Counted from the stretch's first letter, positions 44,146 to 53,844 are shown. The stretch: 64,000 nt of DNA from an uncultured Lachnospiraceae bacterium (GCA_902476265.1 CABSCP010000009.1:1-64000), one strand, 5' to 3'. Notes: a model not told the origin generated them from the sequence alone. Made by a program: numbers and translations.

Positions 44146-45150
44146 TCATGGGATCTGCCTGCAGTCCCCTTCGCTGTTTTCCCGGTAAAATTCCACCAGT
44201 CTGCCGATGCCCTGTTCCAGCGTCAGCCGGGAGGCAGGGCCAAAATCCTTTTCATAACGGCTCACATCCAGCACATTCACCGGCACATCCACCGGACGGC
44301 CCGGCAGGAACACCGTTTCGGGACTTCTTCCCAGCACCTCTGTGATGGCGCCGATCACATCCAGCACCGTGTGTCCTTCCCCCCTTCCCAGGTTATAGAG
44401 CCGGTGGCTGCCGCATCCTTCCGCGATTTTGATGATGCCGTCCACCGCGTCCGCAATATAAATATAATCCCGCACCACGGAACCGTCCCCATACACCTGA
44501 ATGGGCAGCCCCTGTAGGGCCCGGTATGTAAAAGTGGTCACCACTCCCTGCACGCCGTTCGGCCTCTGATAAGGCCCGTAAGGATTGGACAGACGCACAA
44601 TGCGGTAATCCAGGCCGTGCATTTCATGATACAAATAGAGCATTTTTTCAATGGCCAGCTTCTGCACCCCATAGGAAGTGATGGGAAATGCTTCCTCCTC
44701 TTCCCGGCAGATTCCTGTATGCTCCCGGCCGTATACCGTGCCTCCGGAGGATAAAAAGACCACTTTTTTCACCCCCGCCTGCACACAGGCGTCCAGAAAG
44801 CGGATGGTGGCCACCAGATTTTCTTCCATTTCCTCCGCCACATCCCGGTTGGAATTGGTGGGACAGGTGGTGCTGACCAAATGATAAACCGTGTCCACAC
44901 AGGAAAGCAGGGGAAGCATCTCCTGCCATCCGTTTCTGTCCTCTACGCCGGAAAAAGAACCTGTCACCGCCTCTGCCTGCCCTTTTTGCAGCGCGGCCTG
45001 TACCGGTATGGCCCACCGCGCGCCCGGCCGGTCAAACAGGAGCAGGTTATATCCTTTTTTTAACAGGCGCAGCGTCAGGTTCGTGCCGATAAAGCCCGCG
45101 GCTCCTAAAATCAATATGCGGTTTTTGAAAGATGAAATTCCCTGCGTCAT
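44146..45150 (-). CDS. NAD-dependent sugar epimerase/dehydratase (extended SDR, GalE-like)
   Basis: About 334 residues. Rossmann motif GAAGFIG near residues 14-20, LSSGGTVYG and YGVQKLAIEK (catalytic Tyr/Lys), then RLSNPYGPYQRPNGVQGVV and VYGDGSVVRDYIYIADAV, typical of UDP-hexose 4-epimerases. ATG at 45150 with AGGA close upstream is chosen; a TTG at 45174 is the alternative. It stands between AsnB and a GT2. The exact reaction (GalE-like or another 4-epimerase) cannot be fixed from motifs. Confidence 0.78.
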   Translation of the reverse strand: MTQGISSFKNRILILGAAGFIGTNLTLRLLKKGYNLLLFDRPGARWAIPVQAALQKGQAEAVTGSFSGVEDRNGWQEMLPLLSCVDTVYHLVSTTCPTNSNRDVAEEMEENLVATIRFLDACVQAGVKKVVFLSSGGTVYGREHTGICREEEEAFPITSYGVQKLAIEKMLYLYHEMHGLDYRIVRLSNPYGPYQRPNGVQGVVTTFTYRALQGLPIQVYGDGSVVRDYIYIADAVDGIIKIAEGCGSHRLYNLGRGEGHTVLDVIGAITEVLGRSPETVFLPGRPVDVPVNVLDVSRYEKDFGPASRLTLEQGIGRLVEFYRENSEGDCRQIP

Positions 45151-45196
45151 ATATCCTACATCCGAGGCCGGCAATCCTGCCGGTCACCCTTTCTTT

Positions 45197-47071
45197 TCAT
45201 TCCTTCTTTTCCAGCCATTCCTCAAACTGCAGCAGATGCCAGATCTGTTTGCGCCAGATCCCTCTCTGTGTAAAATCCTCCCACAGTTTGTTTACCGCCC
45301 GGGGATCAAAATAGCCCTCCCTGCGGATTTTATGTTCTTCTATGAGCCCTTGTGCCCAGTCCTGCAGCCCCGGCTCCATCAGCCATTTTTTCACCGGAAT
45401 GGAGAAGCCCTTTTTGGGCCGGTCCATCATTTCTTTGGGCACATAGCGGTACAATACGTCTTTTAACACCAGCTTGCCGTTTCCGCCCTCCCATTTCATG
45501 GAAAGGGGCAGGCGCCAGGCAAATTCCACCACATCCCGATCCAGCATGGGCACCCGGCTCTCCAGAGAAACCGCCATGGCGGTCCGGTCCACCTTCACCA
45601 GAATGTCATCGGGATGGTACATGAGCAGATCCATGAGCATCAGATTATTCTGGATCCCCGGCAGAAAACCGCTCTGATAAGTCTGGAAGATGCATTCCCC
45701 ATGGCCCGGCGTCTTTGTCAGCTTCCCTAAAAAAGGCTCCGAAAGATCCGACAGCGCATACAGCGCTTCCGGCGTTTTTGCGGAAAGCAGCATTCCCCGG
45801 ACAGTATTGGCTTCCTTTCCGGACAAAACCCCGTCCGTCAGCATATGACTCATTTTTTTCCGCAAAGGATACGGCACTTTGCTCATTCTCTCCCAGGCCC
45901 GGCGGACGGAGCTGTAGGTGCCGTAGCCGCAGAAAAGTTCATCCCCGCCGTCCCCGCTCAAAGAAACCGTCACATGCTCCCGGGTCAGCTTGCTCACCAG
46001 AAAAGTGGGGATCTGGGAAGAATCCGCAAAAGGTTCGCCAAACATATGGGCCAGCTGCGGCAGCACCTCTTTGGCATCCTTTTCGGTGATATACAGCCGG
46101 GTGTGTTCCGTTCCCAGATGAGCTGCGATCTGCGCCGCATATTCCGCTTCGTTATAGGCTGCGTCTTCCATGCCGATGGTGAAAGTTTTTACTTTTTTTT
46201 CGGACTGGGCCTGCATCAGGGAAACCACAGTGGAACTGTCGATACCGGCGGAAAGGAAGGCTCCCAGAGGCACATCGGAAACCATCTGCTCCCTGACCGC
46301 CGCCTTCAGCAGCCGTTCCAGTTCCTCGGACGCTTCCTGCCTGCTGCCGGTAAACAGATTTTCCTGGCCCCTCTTTGCGGTCTCGGCCATGGACCAATAG
46401 GTATCTTCCACAAACTCCCGGTACGGATAAACGGTACGCAGGATCTTTCCCGGCTCCAGCTTGAAAATCCCCTCGTAAATGGTATGAGGCGCAGGAATAT
46501 AGCCGTGAATCATATAAAGATCCAGCACATCCCGGTTCACATTGCAGGCAAAATCCGGCAGGGCAGTGATACAGCCGATTTCCGAAGCGAACACGAAGCT
46601 GTTTCCCACGAAGCCGTAATACAGAGGCTTCTCTCCCACCCGGTCCCGCAAAAGCCAGAGTTCCCGTTCTTTTTTATCGTAAAGAGCGATGGCAAACATT
46701 CCTTTACACAGGCAGATGCCTTCTTTCACTCCATAGGCTTCCAGCGCCTCCAGCAAAATCTCCGTGTCGGAGCTGCCGTGTAAGCCGGACAGATGCCCTT
46801 CCCGCCGCAGCTTCTGCTCCACTTCCTTATAATTATAAATTTCCCCGTTATAAGCGATCACATACCGTCCGCTGTGAGAAACCATGGGCTGGGCTCCGCC
46901 GGGGGAAAGGTCCAGAATGGAAAGGCGGCGGTGCCCCAACACCACATCCTGCGTGTCGCTGGCCCAGGTTCCCTGTGCATCCGGCCCCCGGTGCTGTATC
47001 CGATCCTTCATGATTTCAATATCCCGCCGCCAGTTTGCCGTCCTGTTGCAAAATCCTGCAATCCCGCACAT
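45197..47071 (-). CDS. asnB: Asparagine synthase-like glutamine amidotransferase
   Basis: 624 residues. Starts MCGIAGF: the N-terminal Cys is the Ntn glutaminase nucleophile and must be exposed, so translation should begin at 47071, where AAAGGAGG lies eight bases upstream, not further back in the open frame. The glutaminase domain is 1-200; the synthetase domain has an ATP-PPi loop LSAGIDSS at 273-280 (Ala replacing the usual Gly) and LSGDGGDELFCGY. In capsule loci such enzymes (e.g. WbpS) are linked to amidating uronic-acid carboxyls, and the window has UDP-hexuronate enzymes. Follows the ACP-MBOAT-SGNH genes. Confidence 0.87.
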   Translation of the reverse strand: MCGIAGFCNRTANWRRDIEIMKDRIQHRGPDAQGTWASDTQDVVLGHRRLSILDLSPGGAQPMVSHSGRYVIAYNGEIYNYKEVEQKLRREGHLSGLHGSSDTEILLEALEAYGVKEGICLCKGMFAIALYDKKERELWLLRDRVGEKPLYYGFVGNSFVFASEIGCITALPDFACNVNRDVLDLYMIHGYIPAPHTIYEGIFKLEPGKILRTVYPYREFVEDTYWSMAETAKRGQENLFTGSRQEASEELERLLKAAVREQMVSDVPLGAFLSAGIDSSTVVSLMQAQSEKKVKTFTIGMEDAAYNEAEYAAQIAAHLGTEHTRLYITEKDAKEVLPQLAHMFGEPFADSSQIPTFLVSKLTREHVTVSLSGDGGDELFCGYGTYSSVRRAWERMSKVPYPLRKKMSHMLTDGVLSGKEANTVRGMLLSAKTPEALYALSDLSEPFLGKLTKTPGHGECIFQTYQSGFLPGIQNNLMLMDLLMYHPDDILVKVDRTAMAVSLESRVPMLDRDVVEFAWRLPLSMKWEGGNGKLVLKDVLYRYVPKEMMDRPKKGFSIPVKKWLMEPGLQDWAQGLIEEHKIRREGYFDPRAVNKLWEDFTQRGIWRKQIWHLLQFEEWLEKKE

Positions 47072-47096
47072 AAGCCTGCCTCCTTTCTGTTTCCTG

Positions 47097-48170
47097 TCAG
47101 TCCGCCACTTCGGGCGCCCAGTTTTCGTTTTCGATATCGGCAAGGCAGTTTTGTTCCGCCTCCGCCTGCTTTTCCTGATACAGACGGTACGCTGCATCCC
47201 AGCTTTCATATCCCGCCTGCCCTCTCCGGTCCGGCAGGTCATAATGCTCTGCCAGATAACTTCCTAAAAAAGCCGTACATTTGGCTTCTCCAAGGGCGTT
47301 TACATGGCTGCCGTAATCATAAAAGTCCGTGGAAAAATCCAGCCCGATCTCGTCGATATGGCGGTTTAGATCCAGCACCGGATAGCCCGCCTCTTCGATC
47401 CTGTCGATCAGATCATTGAACTGAAGTCTTGCATCCTCTTCCATCACATAGGGAGAGATCAGAAACAGCGCGTCCTTTCCTGTCTCATCGATGTAGCGTA
47501 AAAGATCTTCCAGCACTGCAATCTGTTCCGCCGCCGGTTCCTTTTTTTGTGTCACCGCCGCATAATCCGTCCACTCTGCAGGACCTACGCCGGGTTTGAT
47601 CTCCAGCCCTTTTAAAGGGTGCGCTTTCTCATAGCGCCAGCAGGCCAGCTGGCTTGGCATCACCATGGTTTTCCAGTTGGAATGATATTTGAAAATGTCA
47701 AAGTAATAGGTATAGCGTTCCTTTTTATCGCTGACCAGCGCATTGATGGCCTGCACCCGGTTTAAGGAATATTTCATGTTGTCGGTGACGCCTCTGGTGA
47801 AAACCATGGTGTCCTCCCACTCCTCGTCGGGCATGGTGAACATCCGCAGTTCTATGAGAAACAGGGACGGGTCCTGGGTTTTCTGCGCTTCCTTCAGCAG
47901 ATATTTGATGGCTTTGGGCCGCTGGTTGTTGGTGGAAAGCGGATAGGACGCAATTCCCAGCTCTCCGTACAGCTTGGGCGCGCTGTAGTAGGGATAAACC
48001 GGGCTGGACCCCACCATGATCATATCGATGGTATTTTCCTTTTCCGCATAAAACCCCACAAACCGGTCCTTCACATCCCCGTTGGTACGGATGATATAAG
48101 TCACCGTGATCAATATGAAGATGAAACCGGCCACAAAAATGACCGCTTTTGCCGCCTGTTTTCTTGTCAT
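47097..48170 (-). CDS. Membrane-anchored SGNH-like protein (DltD/AlgX-like role inferred)
   Basis: 357 residues with one N-terminal membrane anchor (about 8-27) and an external domain. VGSSPVYPYYSAPKLYGELG places a GSS motif where SGNH esterases have GDS, as DltD-type proteins do. Near the C-terminus DYGSHVNALGEAK resembles the Asp/His block. It lies immediately downstream of an MBOAT gene and an acyl carrier protein, the arrangement of dltBCD and alginate acetylation systems, so it probably helps transfer an acyl group to a surface glycan. A catalytic Asn/His set is not proven by eye. Confidence 0.65.
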   Translation of the reverse strand: MTRKQAAKAVIFVAGFIFILITVTYIIRTNGDVKDRFVGFYAEKENTIDMIMVGSSPVYPYYSAPKLYGELGIASYPLSTNNQRPKAIKYLLKEAQKTQDPSLFLIELRMFTMPDEEWEDTMVFTRGVTDNMKYSLNRVQAINALVSDKKERYTYYFDIFKYHSNWKTMVMPSQLACWRYEKAHPLKGLEIKPGVGPAEWTDYAAVTQKKEPAAEQIAVLEDLLRYIDETGKDALFLISPYVMEEDARLQFNDLIDRIEEAGYPVLDLNRHIDEIGLDFSTDFYDYGSHVNALGEAKCTAFLGSYLAEHYDLPDRRGQAGYESWDAAYRLYQEKQAEAEQNCLADIENENWAPEVAD

Positions 48171-48184
48171 CTAAGTCTCCTGTG

Positions 48185-49672
48185 TCATACTTTAAAATTC
48201 TGATAAATAAACTCCGATGCGCTGTAGCCGGGCCCGTATTTGCCAAGCAGGATCACATAAAACAGCAGCGCATAGAGCACGATCCAGCGAAGGATCAGCG
48301 GTTTTGCTTCCAGACGCTCCCGCATGCTTCCCTTTTGTTTTAACACCGTCACCCAGGACGAAAGCAGCAGGGAGATCACGGCTATGGTCCCTTCAATCCA
48401 GTCTAACCCCAGGGCAAACAGCGATCCGTCCAGGAAAAACCGGAGCTGAAAATCGGAAAAGCCTCTGCCAATCATGGAAAGGGCGTCCCCCACCGTACTG
48501 CTTCTGAAAAAGATTAAACCAAACATCACCAGAACAAAAGTCCGCAGGCGCTGAAAGAAAATAAATCCTCTGCTCTCCGTATTGATATGGAAAAAAGCGC
48601 GCCACTTCACAAACAACGGCTCGGCCAGTTCGCCGGATACGATATAAAACCAGTGCAGAAGTCCGGAACCGATGATAAAATTCCAGGTCCCGCCATGCCA
48701 GTAGCCGATGGTAAACCACAAAAGAAACATGGCCGTAAATGTAGTGATCTGTTTGGCTCTCTTTTTCCCCAGCTTAGGCTTTAACTTCTTGGGAAGTTCC
48801 ATGAAAAACCTGGTGCGCAGAAGCGGGTAAAACAAATATTCCCGCAGCCAGGTCCCCAGGGTGATGTGCCATCTGCGCCAGTATTCGGAAATGTTTCTGG
48901 CCAGAAACGGCCCGTTGAAGTTCTCCGGCAGCCGGATGCCGAAACATTCCGAAATCCCCAGAACAATATCCATGCAGCCGTCAAAATCCGTATACAGCTG
49001 GAAGGTAAAGGCGATTGCCCCGATCCATATGGGAAATCCCCTGTAATTTTCGTAGTTGTTAAAAACCTCATTGGCCACCGCCGCCATCCGCTCGGAAATC
49101 ACCAGCTTTTTGAAAAAGCCCCAGAGCATCCGCTGCATCCCGAAGGTCACCTGACGGTAATCGAACTTGTGGCCGCCAAACATCTGCCCTTTCATTTCCT
49201 TAAACTTCATGATGGGCCCTGAAATCATGGTGGGAAAATAGCAGCCGAACAAAAGCAGCTTAAAATAATTGTACTCCGTTTCCCCGATTTCATAATAAAC
49301 ATCAAACAGATAGCCCAAAAGGGTCAGCGTATAAAAAGAAATCCCCATGGGTACCAAAAGCGGCAGACGGAAAAATTTCAGGGTACACAGAAGTCCCACA
49401 CACAAAAGGACAGCACAAATAAGAGCAGCCCTCTTTCTCTTCTGCTCTTTTGTCCTGTCAATCACAATTGCCGCAAAATAAACCGCCGCCACCGACATCG
49501 CCGGATAAAGGGCCACATACCAGCCTTTGCTGTCCGCTGCCTCCGGAGAAGTCATGAAGTAGGCCAGGCTTGTCAGCAGTAAAAATCCCCACTGTGCCTT
49601 TTTGGGGATCACATAGTATAAAAGAAGTGCCAGCGCAAAAAAGCACAGGAAGTAAAAGGAAGTAATACTCAT
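48185..49672 (-). CDS. MBOAT family membrane O-acyltransferase (DltB/AlgI-like)
   Basis: 495 residues with about 11 spans. The MBOAT core is clear: ISGPIMKFKEM, LARNISEYWRRWHITLGTWLREYLFYPL and, further on, WFTIGYWHGGTWNFIIGSGLLHW with the catalytic His. These enzymes pass acyl groups across the membrane, often from an ACP, to outer polysaccharides. The frame is open to 49732, but ATG at 49672 has GGAG six bases upstream and starts at the first span; the ACP gene ends 19 bases before it. Functional partner of the ACP and SGNH proteins. Confidence 0.92.
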   Translation of the reverse strand: MSITSFYFLCFFALALLLYYVIPKKAQWGFLLLTSLAYFMTSPEAADSKGWYVALYPAMSVAAVYFAAIVIDRTKEQKRKRAALICAVLLCVGLLCTLKFFRLPLLVPMGISFYTLTLLGYLFDVYYEIGETEYNYFKLLLFGCYFPTMISGPIMKFKEMKGQMFGGHKFDYRQVTFGMQRMLWGFFKKLVISERMAAVANEVFNNYENYRGFPIWIGAIAFTFQLYTDFDGCMDIVLGISECFGIRLPENFNGPFLARNISEYWRRWHITLGTWLREYLFYPLLRTRFFMELPKKLKPKLGKKRAKQITTFTAMFLLWFTIGYWHGGTWNFIIGSGLLHWFYIVSGELAEPLFVKWRAFFHINTESRGFIFFQRLRTFVLVMFGLIFFRSSTVGDALSMIGRGFSDFQLRFFLDGSLFALGLDWIEGTIAVISLLLSSWVTVLKQKGSMRERLEAKPLILRWIVLYALLFYVILLGKYGPGYSASEFIYQNFKV

Positions 49673-49691
49673 CCTTTCTCCACTCCTCGGC

Positions 49692-49931
49692 TCAGACTTT
49701 CTGCAGGATGATGTCAGCCATTTCTCCCACATTTTTCATGGACACCACCTGCCCCATGGAAAACTTGATGGAAAATTCGCTCTCCACAGCCGCCATCAGA
49801 TTGATGTGCTCCAGGGAATCCCAGTCCTCAATATCATCCGCAGTTGTTGTATCATTCACAGTGATGGAATCGTCGTCGAAAACATCCCTGAAAACTTCAT
49901 TCAGCCTTTCAAATACTTCTTCTCTGCTCAT
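49692..49931 (-). CDS. Acyl carrier protein
   Basis: 79 residues, acidic, with the phosphopantetheine attachment Ser39 in DWDSLEHINL. A dedicated ACP (DltC-like) beside an MBOAT gene suggests it delivers the acyl or aminoacyl group to be transferred outward. No adenylating ligase (DltA-like) and no fatty-acid gene is nearby, so charging must be done by an enzyme elsewhere. An 85-base gap with an extended -10 promoter lies upstream. AAGGA precedes the ATG at nine bases. Confidence 0.93.
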   Translation of the reverse strand: MSREEVFERLNEVFRDVFDDDSITVNDTTTADDIEDWDSLEHINLMAAVESEFSIKFSMGQVVSMKNVGEMADIILQKV

Positions 49932-49995
49932 AGCTTACAATTCCTTTCTGAAAGTTCTCTTCTCAAAAATGACACTTACGCCACTCTATCGTATC

Positions 49996-50004
49996 AGTAT
50001 AACA
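49996..50004 (-). promoter_or_regulatory. Possible extended -10 promoter for the acyl carrier protein gene
   Basis: On the minus strand TG-T-TATACT (50004-49996), an extended -10 element, sits about 65 bases upstream of the ACP start codon in the gap after a GT4 gene. No convincing -35 is present, which is common with extended -10 promoters. It could let the acylation module be transcribed separately from the upstream operon. Confidence 0.4.
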
Positions 50005-50016
50005 TGGATCCCTCCG

Positions 50017-51144
50017 TTATGCCAGCCACTTTTTCCCCACAATCCCGGCAAAGTATGCCTCCCAGGCGGCATTCACCCGGTCCGGACGGTAATCTTCCTG
50101 CAGTCTGGCCGCTTCCCTTCCTATTTTATCCGCCTTATCGGGGTCGGACAGGAGCTCTTTTAACCGCTTCGCCATGGCCTTGTCATCATCCACCGATACC
50201 AAAAGGCCGTTTCTGCCGTCCTCAATCAAATCCCTTGGTCCGCCGCAGGGACAGTCCGTGGAAATGCAGGGCAGCCCCAAGGACATGGCTTCGATCAGGG
50301 TATTGGGCATGCCTTCCGTAAAAGAGGTGAGCAAAAAGGCATAGGCCTTTTCAATGCGGTCCGCCACGTCGGTAACCGCGCCGGGCAGAAGGATCCTCTC
50401 CTCCATCCCCTTCTCCCGCACTTCCTTTTGCAGCGTTTCCCGCAAAGGTCCTTCCCCGTAGAGAATCAGCCTGCTGTCCGGAAAGTCCGCCGCGATTTGC
50501 AAAAAGGCCCGAATCGCCATGCGGTGGTTTTTGTTCTCATCCGTCCGTCCCACCGCCACAATGTCCCGGCGGCGGGTCCCTTCATAGCGGGGCCGCACAA
50601 AAACAGGGTTCAGGGAGTTTTTCAGGATCACGCTTTTTTTCCGAACCCCTTTTGGAAAAAATTTCATGGCATCCGTGGTCTGCAGCACGATTCCGTCCGC
50701 AAAATGAAACAGGGTCTTTGCCAGAAACCGCATGAGCCTGCCCGGATATTCCTCCGTAGGCTCCGCCACCACGGAAACCACCACCTTCGTGGGCAGAAAG
50801 GCATTGGACAAAAGCGCCATAAAATTATTTTTCCCGATGGTGGAGAGCACCACATCCGCCTGCAGCTCCTTAAAAATACGGCGCAGTTTGCGGTAGCGTC
50901 TCCACACATTTTGGATCCGGCCGCCTTCCTCTTCCTTTGTGATGTCGGAAATCACCCGGTCCGCTCCTTTGGGCAGCTCATATTCCTTTTCTTTTTGATA
51001 CTGGGTCACCATGGTCACTCGATAGCCCCGGGAAGCGAAGTAATCGGCCAGGTTCACAAAAACCCGCTCCGCGCCCCCCTTTTTTAAGGAACCGATATAA
51101 AAGGCCACATGCCGGTCCCTCTTTTGATTCACGCTTTTCCTCAT
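50017..51144 (-). CDS. Glycosyltransferase family 4
   Basis: A 375-residue GT4 with KKGGAERVFVNLADYF near the N-terminus and TSFTEGMPNTLIEAMSLGLPCISTDCPCGGPRDLIEDG in the donor half. It is a paralogue of the gene at 53845: both share GGAERV, EKEYEL, a run of RRYRKLRRIFKE-like residues and the PCGGP loop. Starts with a 4-base ATGA overlap with the upstream AsnB gene and ends before the ACP promoter. UDP-GalNAc or a similar donor is typical of relatives, but unproven here. Confidence 0.88.
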   Translation of the reverse strand: MRKSVNQKRDRHVAFYIGSLKKGGAERVFVNLADYFASRGYRVTMVTQYQKEKEYELPKGADRVISDITKEEEGGRIQNVWRRYRKLRRIFKELQADVVLSTIGKNNFMALLSNAFLPTKVVVSVVAEPTEEYPGRLMRFLAKTLFHFADGIVLQTTDAMKFFPKGVRKKSVILKNSLNPVFVRPRYEGTRRRDIVAVGRTDENKNHRMAIRAFLQIAADFPDSRLILYGEGPLRETLQKEVREKGMEERILLPGAVTDVADRIEKAYAFLLTSFTEGMPNTLIEAMSLGLPCISTDCPCGGPRDLIEDGRNGLLVSVDDDKAMAKRLKELLSDPDKADKIGREAARLQEDYRPDRVNAAWEAYFAGIVGKKWLA

Positions 51145-53027
51145 TCAGACCGCCTCTCAAAATACTGCTCATACCACTGTTCAAAAATGAAAAAGGCCCA
51201 TAGAATCCTGGAGTAATTGCTCCCCGTATAGGCGCCTCCGTCTCCCTGTTTCAGCCAGTCCCGCACCAGTTTTTCCGTAAAACGTCCGTCAAAAAGCCCC
51301 TGACGGTTCAAAAATCCGGCATCGGCATAGTCCGTCAGTTTTTCCCTCAAGGGTCCTCTGAGCCACTTGTCCATGGGCACGGAAAATCCCGTTTTCGGCC
51401 TCTCCAGCAGTTCTTTGGGCAGATAATCGTAAGCGATATCCTTTAAAATCCGCTTTTTCACCCCGTTGTGGTATTTAAAGGAATGGGGCAGGCGGAACGA
51501 ATATTCCATCACGTCTTTATCCAAAACAGGACATCTGGCTTCCAGGGAATATTTCATGGTAGCCCGGTCCACCTTACAGAGAATGTCCCCGGGCAGATAG
51601 GTGTCCATGTCCAGAAGCATCCGGCGGATCTGCCAGTTGTCTGCACCATAGTCTCCTTCCCGGTCAAAACGAACGGCGTCGGAGCCGGCCATATTTTTCA
51701 CACATTCCAGATATTTATCCGAGCACAGCTGTGTCTGATATCTGGGATCCCTGTTTTGGGCGATGGTGCGCACCTTGAAGGGCAGCCTGGATAAAAGATC
51801 TGCCTGCCGGATGCCGGGCAGGCTGCACAGCCCGTACACCAGCTTTCCCAAACCGTCCAGTTTCTGAGCCTGGGCCAGTTTATCATACATTTGATAACCG
51901 CAGAAAAATTCGTCCCCGCCGTCGCCGGACAGCGCCACGGTCACCTTCTCTTTTGCCAGCGCCGCCACCAGCATGGAGGGGATCTGGGAGGAATCCGCCA
52001 GCGGTTCATCATAGTAACGGGGGATGCTCTCCACCAGATCGAACATATCCTGTTCCGAAATGATGCGCTGGGTATGATCGGTTCCCAGATAGCCGGCTAC
52101 CGCCGCCGCATATCCGGCTTCATTATATGCCTCTTCCTCAAATCCGATGGAAAAAGTTTTCACCGGACCGCTGCTCACATCCTGGGCGATGGCCGTGATC
52201 AGGGACGAATCATAGCCGCCGCTCAAAAAAGCGCCCAGAGGCACATCCGCGATCATCCGCCGCCGCACCGATTGGCGCAGCAGTTTTTTGAGTTCTTCTT
52301 TTCCCTCTTCATAATCCGCCACGGGGTCGGCGATTCCTTTTTGATAGCTTTCGGCAATGCTCCAATACCGGAAGGTTTCCGTCCTGCCGGCAGCAAAACG
52401 CAGGACAGCGCCTGGCATCAGCTTCTTTACTCCCTCAAAAACCGTATCCGGCTCCGGGATATACTGTTGATAGAGAAACAGGGGCAGAATTTCCCGCCGG
52501 ACCTTTTTTTCAAAACCGGTACAGGTCATAACGGCCTTCAGTTCCGACCCAAATACCAGATTTTCTCCGTCCTCCCAATAATAAAGCGGCTTTTTGCCGA
52601 TCCGGTCCCGCACCAGATACAGTTCCTGGGTCTTCCTGTCAAAAAGAGCGATGGCGAACATGCCGTTGAACTTCTCCAGGCAGGAAATTCCCCACTTTTC
52701 ATAGGCAGCCAGGATCACTTCCGTATCACACTGGGACCGGAACGGATAGCCCTTTAATTCTTCCTTCAACTCCTGAAAGTTATAAATTTCGCCGTTAAAG
52801 ACCACGCTCACCCGTCCGTCTGCCGCATGCATGGGCTGATGGCCTGATGGGGAGAGGTCCAAAATGGAAAGACGGCGCTGCGCCATCCCCACACAGTACC
52901 CGTTTGCCGCCTCAAAAATCTCTGCGCCGGCATCATCGGGGCCTCTGTGTGTCATGGTGTCATTCATCGCCGTCAGAGTCTCTGTTGTGATTCTTTTTTT
53001 ACTGATAAAACCGCAGATGCCGCACAT
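51141..53027 (-). CDS. asnB: Asparagine synthase-like glutamine amidotransferase
   Basis: 628 residues. MCGICGF gives the Cys2 nucleophile of the glutaminase domain; the synthetase domain has the full PPi loop LSGGYDSS (268-275) and LSGDGGDEFFCGYQMY. AAAGGAG precedes the ATG. It shares architecture with the copy at 45197 but differs enough (SGG versus SAG loop, divergent C-terminus) to be a separate lineage or old duplicate. Likely amidates a sugar carboxylate, or conceivably an amino-acid substituent; ordinary asparagine synthesis is possible but not expected in this context. Confidence 0.87.
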   Translation of the reverse strand: MCGICGFISKKRITTETLTAMNDTMTHRGPDDAGAEIFEAANGYCVGMAQRRLSILDLSPSGHQPMHAADGRVSVVFNGEIYNFQELKEELKGYPFRSQCDTEVILAAYEKWGISCLEKFNGMFAIALFDRKTQELYLVRDRIGKKPLYYWEDGENLVFGSELKAVMTCTGFEKKVRREILPLFLYQQYIPEPDTVFEGVKKLMPGAVLRFAAGRTETFRYWSIAESYQKGIADPVADYEEGKEELKKLLRQSVRRRMIADVPLGAFLSGGYDSSLITAIAQDVSSGPVKTFSIGFEEEAYNEAGYAAAVAGYLGTDHTQRIISEQDMFDLVESIPRYYDEPLADSSQIPSMLVAALAKEKVTVALSGDGGDEFFCGYQMYDKLAQAQKLDGLGKLVYGLCSLPGIRQADLLSRLPFKVRTIAQNRDPRYQTQLCSDKYLECVKNMAGSDAVRFDREGDYGADNWQIRRMLLDMDTYLPGDILCKVDRATMKYSLEARCPVLDKDVMEYSFRLPHSFKYHNGVKKRILKDIAYDYLPKELLERPKTGFSVPMDKWLRGPLREKLTDYADAGFLNRQGLFDGRFTEKLVRDWLKQGDGGAYTGSNYSRILWAFFIFEQWYEQYFERRSE

Positions 53028-53042
53028 AAGGCTCCTTTCCCT

Positions 53043-53786
53043 TTACAGCTGATCCTTCACCAGCGCGAAATGCCTGCATTCGCTGTCTATGGTTTCCAGC
53101 AGTTCCGCATTCCGTTCTTTGATCAGATACCGGAAATTATTCAGATTGTCATAGCCCTCTTCGGTCCAGGAATAGGGATGGGTTAAAATCTGGATTTTAT
53201 CATACTTTTCCAATGTTTCGGCATCCGGTGTAAGCCCGTAGTTCCACCGGTGCTGGGCATCCGAAAAATACCGGACCTTTAAAGGCGTATCCAGGGTCAC
53301 GTTTTCCGCAAAGGTGAAAAAATCATCCTGATAGGCATTGAGTACGCCGGGCAGATGGATGTTTTCACGAAGCAGCGCTGCGCTGGGCCGGTGGATGGAA
53401 AACTCCGAGATTTCAAACTCAAACATCTCGCTTAAAACCCGCATTTCTTTCGCAATCTGGGATTTGATCTGTTCCATGTCTGTCAGGCCGCACACCGCAT
53501 AGTGCAGACCGATTTTGTGGCCGTTTCGATACATCTCCTTTATTCTGTCCATATTCCGTTTGGATAAAATGTTATAGGAGTTGTTGGTCCACTGGAAAAA
53601 ATAGGTGGATGTAAAATCCAGTTCGCTTTCCAGCTTTGAAATCGCATAGGCCCTGTCCACGGAAAACTCCACGTCATGCCGCATGATGATGAAGCGGTCC
53701 ATGGAAAGCGCTTCCCGGAAATTCGCGGCTCTGCCGCTTTCCTTTACCAGCCTGACAATATTTTTATAATCTTCAAATGAAAACAT
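53043..53786 (-). CDS. Polysaccharide deacetylase-like protein
   Basis: 247 residues of a NodB-type deacetylase relative. IIMRHDVEFSVDRAY carries the first metal-binding Asp, GHKIGLHYAVCG the His block, and ILTHPYSWTEE the C-terminal His. The remainder is like the carbohydrate deacetylases found in glycan loci. The frame is open to 53810; ATG at 53786 has AAAGGA six bases upstream. No signal peptide, so it probably acts on a cytoplasmic or lipid-linked precursor, perhaps removing an N-acetyl group. Confidence 0.72.
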   Translation of the reverse strand: MFSFEDYKNIVRLVKESGRAANFREALSMDRFIIMRHDVEFSVDRAYAISKLESELDFTSTYFFQWTNNSYNILSKRNMDRIKEMYRNGHKIGLHYAVCGLTDMEQIKSQIAKEMRVLSEMFEFEISEFSIHRPSAALLRENIHLPGVLNAYQDDFFTFAENVTLDTPLKVRYFSDAQHRWNYGLTPDAETLEKYDKIQILTHPYSWTEEGYDNLNNFRYLIKERNAELLETIDSECRHFALVKDQL

Positions 53787-53844
53787 TCGATGTCCTTTCT
53801 CTTCTGTCACAAATTACCTCATTCTTTTTTAAACCGTTCTTCCT

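Noticed and set aside
47072..47242. N-terminal extension of the AsnB at 45197
   Set aside because: The glutaminase nucleophile Cys must be residue 2; the ideal AAAGGAGG is placed for the ATG at 47071, and the extension overlaps the SGNH-like gene.
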